DNA from: Elusimicrobiota bacterium
GTDB lineage: Bacteria; RUG730
DNA: 5,185 nt
Direction of reading: 5' to 3'
Assembly: GCA_031259185.1 (NCBI GenBank)
Contig: JAIRLV010000232.1
Location: forward strand, 1-5,185
The notes beneath the pieces are model-generated. The model was given only the letters and a program-made list of their open reading frames with translations, was not told the origin of the DNA and searched no databases. Position 1 is the stretch's first letter, and the number at the start of each line of letters is the position of its first letter. A program made the position numbers and the translations under genes. Of the stretch, positions 1 through 4,852 are shown piece by piece.

Positions 1-1
1 A

Positions 2-568
2 TATGCTTTCATTCTTGATAGAAGAAATATGGGCGATATAATTTGCGTTCAAAACAGTTATGGCTCTAAAGAATTCGACGATGCTCTTTCTCTTGTAGGT
101 AAAGAATATGGATTTAAAAGTGAACGAGGTAGCGTTTCTGATGCAAACACAATCAGTGAATATATAAACTGTGCCAATCTTTCAGTTGGTTATCATAATG
201 CTCATACAAAAACAGAATTTGTTTCTCTTATGGGTATGAAGAACACCTTAAATTATGTTAAGGCGTGTTGTGAATATCTAAAAGGAAAAGAATTTAAAGT
301 AGAAGCAAAACCGGTTTATACTGTTCCATCCACTACATATTATGATGATTACGAAAATAGGTATGAAAGAGGTTATGACCGTTATAATTATACCCAAAAT
401 TATTGTCATAGATGCAAATCATATGTTAAAAGTTCTGAATTTAATTTCACAAAAAGACTTTGTCATGAATGTGAAAAAGATGAACAAAAAATTAGTGATA
501 TTAAAGAATATGCTGAAATTAACGATATTGAAGAATTAGTTGGTTTAACAGAATTTTATCAAGATTAA
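2..568 (+). CDS. Zinc (M28/M20-like) peptidase, C-terminal part with zinc ribbon; 5' end outside window
   Basis: The reading frame is open to the left edge, so the ATG at 29 is internal and the gene starts upstream. Counting from the first full codon at 2, 188 residues are visible. The segment ILDRR (residues 4-8), then RGSVSD (42-47) and NLSVGYHNAHTKTEF (59-73), has the pattern I associate with the C-terminal half of co-catalytic zinc aminopeptidases of the M28/M20 type; His68 would be a zinc ligand. The metal-binding N-terminal half lies outside the window. After a Tyr/Asp-rich linker (about 110-130) comes CHRC (135-138) and CHEC (154-157), a four-Cys zinc ribbon not usual in these peptidases. 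The tail is acidic and helical. The peptidase assignment rests on motif recall without a database search. Substrate unknown; the protein is presumably cytoplasmic. It ends in TAA, 6 nt before a hairpin that covers the next gene's ribosome site. Confidence 0.72.
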   Translation, partial: YAFILDRRNMGDIICVQNSYGSKEFDDALSLVGKEYGFKSERGSVSDANTISEYINCANLSVGYHNAHTKTEFVSLMGMKNTLNYVKACCEYLKGKEFKVEAKPVYTVPSTTYYDDYENRYERGYDRYNYTQNYCHRCKSYVKSSEFNFTKRLCHECEKDEQKISDIKEYAEINDIEELVGLTEFYQD

Positions 569-574
569 ATATTA

Positions 575-606
575 CTTCCTTGATATAAAGTTAAATATTA
601 AGGAAG
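575..606 (+). promoter_or_regulatory. Hairpin sequestering the Shine-Dalgarno of the 613 gene
   Basis: CTTCCTTGATAT (575-586) pairs with ATATTAAGGAAG (595-606), giving 12 bp with one G-U wobble and an 8-nt loop (587-594). The right arm contains AAGGAAG (600-606), the only good SD for the ATG at 613, so the fold would hide it. No T-tract follows, which argues against an intrinsic terminator. In T4, early read-through transcripts carry late genes with hairpin-masked ribosome sites, and a similar timing control is the inference here. It could also be an mRNA-stabilising or processing hairpin. Confidence 0.65.
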
Positions 607-612
607 AATAAT

Positions 613-1023
613 ATGGCGATTAATTCTGGTAAAAATGGTGAACTTGGCCCTAATAATTTAGTTTATGAAGGCGATAAAACAAATTTTATTGAAAGTGAAG
701 GAGACGTAGTTGGTGGAGCAAATAATAAAGGCAACATATGGACTCCTTATGGTGGAGCAACCGCATCAGAAACAGCAGTATTAGCAAACCGTTCTCCAGA
801 AGAAAAAGGTTCTCCAAATGCTGTTGATATGACTCAACAAGAACCTTTAGGTAATGTTTTTGCAGAAGAGGGAGGAAAAAACGTTTTCAATAATTCTGCA
901 AGAATAAGTATACAGGGAAATTTATCAAATTTTCCTGGAGGCGATGATAATCCATCTCCTATGGCACATACTTTATTTGGCACAAATGCTCTTGAATATG
1001 GACGTGAAGACCAAGAAGTATAA
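613..1023 (+). CDS. Unknown acidic Gly/Asn-rich phage protein, 136 aa
   Basis: I do not recognise this protein. It is rich in Gly, Asn, Ser, Glu and Pro, has no Cys, and shows no transmembrane segment or signal peptide. Short turn-forming runs such as YGGATASE (residues 46-53) and NFPGGDDNPSP (106-116) suggest an extended or largely disordered polypeptide. Such composition would suit a virion-associated or scaffold-like protein, but this is only a guess. The start is ATG with SD AAGGAAG (600-606) 6 nt upstream, and that SD is buried in the 575-606 hairpin, so translation is probably regulated. The gene is followed by the clearest intrinsic terminator of the window, so it is the last gene of a transcript, probably with the peptidase gene upstream. 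Coding is supported by the start, SD, clean spacing and terminator. Confidence 0.8.
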   Translation: MAINSGKNGELGPNNLVYEGDKTNFIESEGDVVGGANNKGNIWTPYGGATASETAVLANRSPEEKGSPNAVDMTQQEPLGNVFAEEGGKNVFNNSARISIQGNLSNFPGGDDNPSPMAHTLFGTNALEYGREDQEV

Positions 1024-1047
1024 CATTTAAAAATAATTTAAAAATGC

Positions 1048-1080
1048 AAATGCCCTATAGAAATATAGGGCATTTTTTTT
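1048..1080 (+). terminator. Rho-independent terminator
   Basis: TGCCCTATA (1051-1059) pairs perfectly with TATAGGGCA (1064-1072) across a GAAA loop (1060-1063), followed by eight T (1073-1080). AAA at 1048-1050 can extend the stem with the first T residues. This is a textbook intrinsic terminator for transcripts reading + from the 613 gene. The SD of the next gene starts directly after the T-tract. Confidence 0.93.
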
Positions 1081-1090
1081 GAGGGAATGT

Positions 1091-1483
1091 ATGGCTGATC
1101 ATTACGAAGTAAAACAAGTAATTGTGTTACGTTCTGATTTAAATTATGGTTCAAAAGGAAAAATGATAGCGATGGGTTGTCATGCTTCTTTAGGGCCAAT
1201 AATGAAATTACTTCAACGTGATATACACTATGATAATCCTACTAATATATCATATTTTGATATATGGTGTAAAGGATCTTTTGCCAAAATAGTTTGTAAG
1301 GCTGAGAATATTGAAAAAATCTATGACTTACAGAAAGAATGTGAAAAACGCTTTATACCTTATTCGATAATTACAGATAACGGGACAACAGTTTTTGGCG
1401 TCCCTACAGTTGTAGGTATTGGAATTGGGCCTTATGCAAGCGATAAATTAAATGAATTTACAGGAGATTTAAAGCTTTTATGA
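1091..1483 (+). CDS. pth2: Peptidyl-tRNA hydrolase, Pth2 (archaeal/eukaryotic) type, 130 aa
   Basis: Pth2 enzymes hydrolyse the ester bond of peptidyl-tRNAs that have dropped off ribosomes, recycling tRNA. Family features run the full length: strand KQVIVLRSDL (8-17), GKMIAMGCHASLG (23-35, matching the family's GKxAAQ-xxHA helix), W59, KIVCK (66-70), the TDNGTT segment (95-100), VPTVVGIGIGP (104-114) and the terminal TGDLKLL (124-130). The length is close to the roughly 115-120 residue family core. I chose ATG 1091, with SD GAGGGA at 1081-1086; a TTG at 1079 in the same frame would put the start inside the terminator T-tract. The stop TGA overlaps the next ATG. Most bacteria use the unrelated Pth1, so a Pth2 here is probably phage-borne and would supplement the host enzyme. 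Its neighbour, a tmRNA-like RNA, concerns the same substrate class (stalled peptidyl-tRNA). Confidence 0.88.
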   Translation: MADHYEVKQVIVLRSDLNYGSKGKMIAMGCHASLGPIMKLLQRDIHYDNPTNISYFDIWCKGSFAKIVCKAENIEKIYDLQKECEKRFIPYSIITDNGTTVFGVPTVVGIGIGPYASDKLNEFTGDLKLL

Positions 1484-1806
1484 AGATTAGAATCAAAGTT
1501 CAACCATTATCTAGATTTTGTAGTTATAAAAATAAATTCAAAGTCTATATGATAAAAAATAAATTAAACAAAAAAATGTATATTGGAATTACTGATAATT
1601 TTTATAGAAGAATGTCTGAGCATATGACAAGCGCTACCAATATCAATATGATTGAAGAAATAAAAAGAGTTGGTGTAAACAATTTTGTATGTGGAGTTAT
1701 TAAAACTTTTTCAACAAGATATAAAGCACAAAGTTATGAATCTTTTCTTATAAAGAAATTTCATAATTCTAATAAACCATTATATAATATTGCTATTCCA
1801 AAATAA
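1480..1806 (+). CDS. Small GIY-YIG family endonuclease, 108 aa
   Basis: The protein is essentially one GIY-YIG nuclease domain. VYM (residues 22-24) stands at the GIY position and YIG at 34-36, followed by the RR pair (43-44, with the likely catalytic Arg), H48, E87 (probable metal-binding Glu in SYESFLIKKF) and N103 in LYNI. The family cuts DNA by a single-metal mechanism. Free-standing phage members (the Seg type) are often homing endonucleases, but those normally add a C-terminal DNA-binding region that is absent here. Apart from a basic N-terminal stretch (1-20) there is no extra domain. The gene begins in an ATGA overlap with the Pth2 stop. The nearest SD-like AGGAGA (1462-1467) is 12 nt away, so translational coupling is likely. 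Its TAA directly abuts the first base of the tmRNA-like gene. It could be a mobile nuclease whose target lies near that RNA gene, or a cargo nuclease. Confidence 0.85.
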   Translation: MKIRIKVQPLSRFCSYKNKFKVYMIKNKLNKKMYIGITDNFYRRMSEHMTSATNINMIEEIKRVGVNNFVCGVIKTFSTRYKAQSYESFLIKKFHNSNKPLYNIAIPK

Positions 1807-1912
1807 GGGGATGAGTTGTTTCGACTGCCATTGAAATTATACGAGTGTAAAGCCCAACGCAAACAAGCTCGGAGTAAATAGCAGGACCGGGAGTCATTCT
1901 CCCGCATCTCCA
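1807..1912 (+). ncRNA. ssrA-like: Miniature tmRNA-like RNA (tRNA-like domain, no evident tag frame)
   Basis: The 5' end GGGGATG (1807-1813) pairs with CATCTCC (1905-1911) in a 7-bp acceptor stem. Its third pair is G1809-U1909 and A1912 is the discriminator, which together are the alanine identity set of tmRNA. The segment GTTTCGAC (1818-1825) matches the conserved tmRNA D-loop region. Immediately after it, TGC-C-ATT (1826-1832) pairs with AAT-A-GCA (1877-1883), one mismatch, as a short P2. GGAC (1884-1887) is the usual tmRNA linker to the T-arm, here CGGGA/TCCCG with loop GTCATTC (1893-1899). CCA is not encoded. Normal tmRNAs are about 300-400 nt; here only 44 nt (1833-1876) lie inside P2. 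They may fold weakly (CGAG 1842-1845 with CTCG 1868-1871). GCAAAC (1859-1864) resembles a resume codon plus Asn, but that frame has no stop before the RNA ends. The T-loop lacks canonical bases 54 and 58. This may be a reduced functional RNA, a decoy or a decaying gene. Confidence 0.74.
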
Positions 1913-1922
1913 ATAAAATAAT

Positions 1923-2102
1923 ATGACAGCAATTCATGTAGGCAAAAAAGACAATAATGTTTCAATTTGGTTTTATTGTGATAAAACCAATGTGATATTT
2001 AAAAAAGATTTTAAAGAAGATGATCCAATTACTGTAATAGATCTTCTTGAATTTTTTGAGGCATTACCCGAAGTGGCTATTATTCACGCAAAAAAAGAAT
2101 AA
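1923..2102 (+). CDS. Small unknown protein, 59 aa
   Basis: An ATG frame of 59 codons ends in TAA at 2100-2102. The peptide begins MTAIHVGKKD, has an aromatic strand-like stretch (SIWFYCD, residues 14-20), an acidic middle and an amphipathic helix-like segment (TVIDLLEFFEALPE, 37-50), and ends KKE. I do not recognise it. Coding is supported by fit: it fills the gap between the tmRNA-like gene and the next gene, its composition is protein-like, and its stop overlaps a downstream ATG (TAATG). In-frame TAA at 1914-1916 rules out an earlier start. There is no SD: only A/T residues lie between the RNA gene and the ATG. If the RNA's 3' end is cut near 1912, the resulting mRNA would be almost leaderless, with a 10-nt leader. 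Confidence is moderate because it is short and its ribosome site is unusual. Confidence 0.6.
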   Translation: MTAIHVGKKDNNVSIWFYCDKTNVIFKKDFKEDDPITVIDLLEFFEALPEVAIIHAKKE

Positions 2103-2164
2103 TGCATAAAGAAATTTCAAATTTAAATAGACAGGTGAAAGAGTTTATAAATGGAACAGAATGA
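2102..2164 (+). CDS. Possible 20-aa coupled mini-ORF
   Basis: An ATG at 2102 overlaps the TAA of the 59-aa gene (TAATG) and reads 20 codons to TGA at 2162-2164, running 14 nt into the 2151 gene in another frame. The peptide is polar with helix potential (begins MHKEISNLNR). It may be a translational bridge carrying ribosomes to the ATG at 2151, or simply chance in an AT-rich spacer. No SD of its own is visible. Confidence 0.2.
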   Translation: MHKEISNLNRQVKEFINGTE

Positions 2165-3425
2165 AGCAATTTCTAGTCTTATAAAAAAATATTTTTATCT
2201 TACAGATAAAAGTAAAAATGATTTTGATTGGTTTTTAAACAATCAAGAACACGCGGAAGAGTTTAAGCTTATAGCTGAACAACCTGATAAAAGATTGTTT
2301 CTTGATTATCCTGTTGAAGCAAATGAAATTTTTGATGATAGTTGGCAACGGTTCAGGTCTAATTATAGAAAATTTGTAGAGGTTGAAAGATTAACTTACA
2401 AAAATTATATTGATAACAAAACGAATAATAATATAAAAATATCAAAAGCATTATTTGAATATTATTGTCAAAAAGATTTTTCAGTATTTGAAGATTTTAA
2501 ATCAAAACATATACCAAATTATGAAGGATTTAAAAATCATATGATCAGATTTATATTTACTGATAAAGATCCAAATAAATATTTTATCAATAAGATGTAT
2601 TTCAGTAATGACGGAAAATTTGTATTATATTGTATAAATAGAGAAAATAACAAGAAGGTGTACCTTCGTAAAAAAATTCATAATAAAACGTTTAAAAATG
2701 CTTTGAAGGCATATAATATTCATATAAAAATTACAGAATTTTTAAATTCAAATTATCTTGGGAACAGGCTTAAAATATCTGATTTAAAAGTATGTTTAAG
2801 TTTAAATTATTCTGATTGGCTTCTCTGTTCTACAAAAAATTCTTGGACTTCATGTTTAAGTCTTGAAAACAGTTTAGGATATTGGGCAGGATTGGCTAGT
2901 CTTGTTTGTGATAAAAATCGCATAATGATATTTCTTACAGATGGAAAAGAAAAAGAATTTATGGGAATTAAATCCTATAATATGATAAGACGTGCCTGGG
3001 CTTTATTATTGCAAAATAATAATAAAGAGACGTTTATTCTTTGTAATAAAATTTATCCAAATAAAGATAAATGTTTTGATTTGGAAAAACTTAATATTTT
3101 TCCAGAAGGCATAAAATATATTTATAGTAGAGATTGTATAAATCAAGAACTTTTTAGCAAACATTATTTACCAATTATTTGGCATAAAGGAAGAAAAGGG
3201 GTAAATTTTACTTCTGGCATTTATGAAGATTCTTTGACAAAAGAATTTACAAACAATAAAGAATTCATGTGTTATTCCACTAGATCAGATGAATATGGAA
3301 TTAATCCGTATACACTTGTTAGTGAAAAAGACATTTATGGATTTGAGGGAAAAGAAGAGGAGACAATATCATTTGATCATCATGCTTATTGTTGCACAAT
3401 GAATAATGTAAGAGAAGTATCATAA
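2151..3425 (+). CDS. Unknown 424-aa phage protein with W-x-S-C / G-Y-W-x-G core
   Basis: This is the longest gene of the window and I cannot name it. The N-terminal part (1-120) is helical and charged. The middle (about 140-300) looks like a folded alpha/beta domain whose best-defined stretch is SWTSC (231-235), GYWAGLASLVCD (243-254), strand RIMIFLT (257-263) and RRAW (280-283). I have the impression that similar W-x-S-C ... G-x-S-L ... D ... R-x-W arrangements occur in uncharacterised phage proteins, but I cannot attach a function. Cys residues are scattered (106, 161, 215, 226, 235, 253, 298, 308, 329, 374, 414, 415) without a clear zinc-ribbon spacing. There is no signal peptide or membrane helix. 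The start is ATG with purine-rich AAAGAG (2138-2143) 7 nt upstream and AGGTGA (2133-2138) slightly further. Its stop overlaps the next ATG (TAATG), so the two proteins may be co-translated partners. Confidence 0.85.
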   Translation: MEQNEAISSLIKKYFYLTDKSKNDFDWFLNNQEHAEEFKLIAEQPDKRLFLDYPVEANEIFDDSWQRFRSNYRKFVEVERLTYKNYIDNKTNNNIKISKALFEYYCQKDFSVFEDFKSKHIPNYEGFKNHMIRFIFTDKDPNKYFINKMYFSNDGKFVLYCINRENNKKVYLRKKIHNKTFKNALKAYNIHIKITEFLNSNYLGNRLKISDLKVCLSLNYSDWLLCSTKNSWTSCLSLENSLGYWAGLASLVCDKNRIMIFLTDGKEKEFMGIKSYNMIRRAWALLLQNNNKETFILCNKIYPNKDKCFDLEKLNIFPEGIKYIYSRDCINQELFSKHYLPIIWHKGRKGVNFTSGIYEDSLTKEFTNNKEFMCYSTRSDEYGINPYTLVSEKDIYGFEGKEEETISFDHHAYCCTMNNVREVS

Positions 3426-3784
3426 TGATTGAAAGATGCGGTTCTTATTATGTTTATAAATGTGATGATTGTGGAAAAATTTTAAAACTTTCATTACGTT
3501 CAGATGGAAAATACGAAACATTGTATAATATTTGCAAACAAGCCGCAAATAATATGATTACATATTGTAAAGATGATAAAACATTTAATATTTTTTCTAA
3601 ACTAAAATGTTATAATTGTAATTCAAAAAGAAGTATTGGAAGGTTTGCGGTTATATTTGGTAAACCAAACTATATATTAAAAATAGATTCTAATACAGAT
3701 TCACTTGTGTTTTTAAATAATATGTTTATTACTTGTAGAACCCACATTCTTCAAAAATTAAAAGAGGAATATGAGTTAAGATGA
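3425..3784 (+). CDS. Unknown zinc-ribbon protein, 119 aa
   Basis: The protein has CDDC at 13-16 and CYNC at 62-65, a typical four-Cys zinc ribbon split by a 45-residue helical insert that holds two further Cys (37, 48). The C-terminal half (70-119) looks alpha/beta (IGRFAVIFGK, YILKIDS) and ends in a charged helix. Zinc ribbons of this kind in phages sit in nucleic-acid-binding or protein-protein adaptor proteins, but nothing here fixes which. ATG 3425 overlaps the TAA of the 424-aa gene, with SD-like AAGAGAAG inside that gene just upstream, so expression is probably coupled to it. It is the last gene of the rightward block; the following spacer is a convergent junction. Confidence 0.8.
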   Translation: MIERCGSYYVYKCDDCGKILKLSLRSDGKYETLYNICKQAANNMITYCKDDKTFNIFSKLKCYNCNSKRSIGRFAVIFGKPNYILKIDSNTDSLVFLNNMFITCRTHILQKLKEEYELR

Positions 3785-3786
3785 GC

Positions 3787-3814
3787 AAAACAATATTGTA
3801 AGTTGTTTTTTATT
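3787..3814 (+). terminator. Weak possible terminator at convergent junction
   Basis: AAAACAA (3787-3793) can pair with TTGTTTT (3803-3809) across a 9-nt loop, followed by more T residues. The stem is only 7 bp and nearly all A-T, so it is far weaker than the one at 1051-1080. Its position just after the last rightward stop codon is the main support. The spacer 3785-3865 holds no other gene; the opposite strand shows no convincing terminator stem there. Confidence 0.3.
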
Positions 3815-3865
3815 TTAGAAAAATTCGTTCCCGTACTGGTCTGTTAAAAAATAAAAAGATAATTA

Positions 3866-4261
3866 TTAAGATTCCTGGAAATTATTTAAATTTATTCCTA
3901 CATCATCTGCGCTTTTTGTCTGTATAAATATTCCATTTTTAGGAGACATTTCAGCAGCTTTTATTTTAGCAACAGCTTTAATAATTTCGACTAAATTAGC
4001 ATTTCCTTCATTTTTTAATCTTTGAGATTCTATAAGCAGATTTTTTGTAGATTCAGAATGATCTTTTGATTTTAATATTTCAGATAAATAATGTTCAAAT
4101 AAAGTATCTGTATTTCTATCTACTTTATCTGTTCTTTCAAGAATTTGTTCAGTAAGAGACTCTAATGATAAATTGCTTTTTTTTACTTCTTCAATCTTTT
4201 CATTTTCTTTTGTTTGAAGAGATTTTTCTATTTCTTGAAGAGCTGTGTCAATTTCCGTCAT
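3866..4261 (-). CDS. Unknown acidic helical protein, 131 aa
   Basis: Residues 1-105 are almost wholly predicted helix by eye, with heptad-like runs of Leu/Ile between Glu and Lys (for example IEKSLQTKENEKIEEV and LESLTEQILERTDKV), suggesting a coiled coil or helical oligomer. A Gly/Asn break (85-90) separates a last helix (NLVEIIKAVAKIKAAE, 89-104). The C-terminal tail has one strand-like stretch (GIFIQTKS, 110-117) and an Asn-rich end. No Cys, no membrane segment. The layout of long helices followed by a short beta tail faintly recalls T4-like small terminase subunits (gp16), but the similarity is too weak to call. The ATG overlaps the upstream gene's TGA (ATGA), with AAGAG (complement of 4271-4275) as an SD 9 nt away, so it is in an operon with the 196-aa gene. 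It is the last gene of the leftward block. Confidence 0.82.
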   Translation of the reverse strand: MTEIDTALQEIEKSLQTKENEKIEEVKKSNLSLESLTEQILERTDKVDRNTDTLFEHYLSEILKSKDHSESTKNLLIESQRLKNEGNANLVEIIKAVAKIKAAEMSPKNGIFIQTKSADDVGINLNNFQES

Positions 4262-4848
4262 TTTGTAAAACTCTTAAAATAATCTGACTTTATTATGTTT
4301 TTTATTTTTTCATTATTAAATTTTTTTATAGTAAAAAAAATTGTTTTATATGTTATTGGAATATTATAGTAATGAAGAAAGCTTGTTAAATTATTATATG
4401 TAAGATTGTCTTCTTCAGAAATTATATCTTCTTTTATTTCATATTTCATAATCTCAAATATAATTTCTAACGTATCTTTATTAATTGGGTAATCTGATAT
4501 TAAAACATTACAATAAGATTCTCCTATTTGAACATCTATTATTCTTGTTAAATCTTCATTGTTTACATCTTTTAAAAAACTGATAAAAAAATCAAACATA
4601 GGTTTATTGTTATTGTTTCCACAGCAAAATATATAATTTTTATTTTTTAATTCTATATAATCTTTGTTTAAATTATTACAATAAATTATATTTTCATTAT
4701 TAGCATTTTCACTTGGCTGAAAAGATACTAATTTTATATTTTCTTTGACAGATCCATAATAAACAATATCATTATTTTCTACATTTTTAAAAATGCGATC
4801 AATTACTTCAAATAATCGTTTTATATTATCTGTTTTTTCAAACTTCAT
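4258..4848 (-). CDS. Unknown 196-aa protein
   Basis: I do not recognise this protein. It is Asn/Ile/Lys-rich with alternating helices and strands: N-terminal helix (NIKRLFEVIDRIFKNVE, 8-24), a beta-rich middle (IVYYGSV, IKLVSFQ, NYIFCCGN), a helix (MFDFFISFLKDV) and a second alpha/beta half (about 99-196) ending in basic helices. The Cys residues (68, 75, 76 and 113) do not form a zinc motif. No signal peptide or membrane span is evident. ATG 4848 lies 4 nt after the stop of the 80-aa gene, with no good SD, so it probably relies on reinitiation from the upstream gene. Its stop overlaps the next ATG by 4 nt. The three leftward genes therefore form a single operon. Confidence 0.82.
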   Translation of the reverse strand: MKFEKTDNIKRLFEVIDRIFKNVENNDIVYYGSVKENIKLVSFQPSENANNENIIYCNNLNKDYIELKNKNYIFCCGNNNNKPMFDFFISFLKDVNNEDLTRIIDVQIGESYCNVLISDYPINKDTLEIIFEIMKYEIKEDIISEEDNLTYNNLTSFLHYYNIPITYKTIFFTIKKFNNEKIKNIIKSDYFKSFTK

Positions 4849-4852
4849 AATA

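Noticed and set aside
29-31. ATG at 29 as the start of the first gene
   Set aside because: The frame is open to the left edge and the upstream codons continue the peptidase motif (ILDRR), so the gene enters from outside.
342-539. 65-codon frame inside the peptidase gene
   Set aside because: Shadow frame in another phase of a gene with clear family and Cys-motif signal; Lys/Ile-rich composition typical of AT-rich chance frames.
1079-1090. TTG start for Pth2 four codons upstream of the ATG
   Set aside because: It falls within the terminator T-tract and in front of the SD GAGGGA; ATG 1091 is correctly spaced from that SD and matches family length.
1807-1912. An ordinary tRNA with a long variable arm or intron
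   Set aside because: No D-arm with a GG loop and no anticodon arm at the expected place; UUCGAC and the GGAC linker are tmRNA features.
3781-3801. ATGA-overlapping 6-codon frame after the zinc-ribbon gene
   Set aside because: Too short to support as a gene; no further signal.
3923-3930. TATAAATA, identical to the T4 late promoter consensus, on the + strand
   Set aside because: It lies antisense inside the 131-aa gene, no rightward gene follows, and such a string is common by chance in AT-rich DNA.
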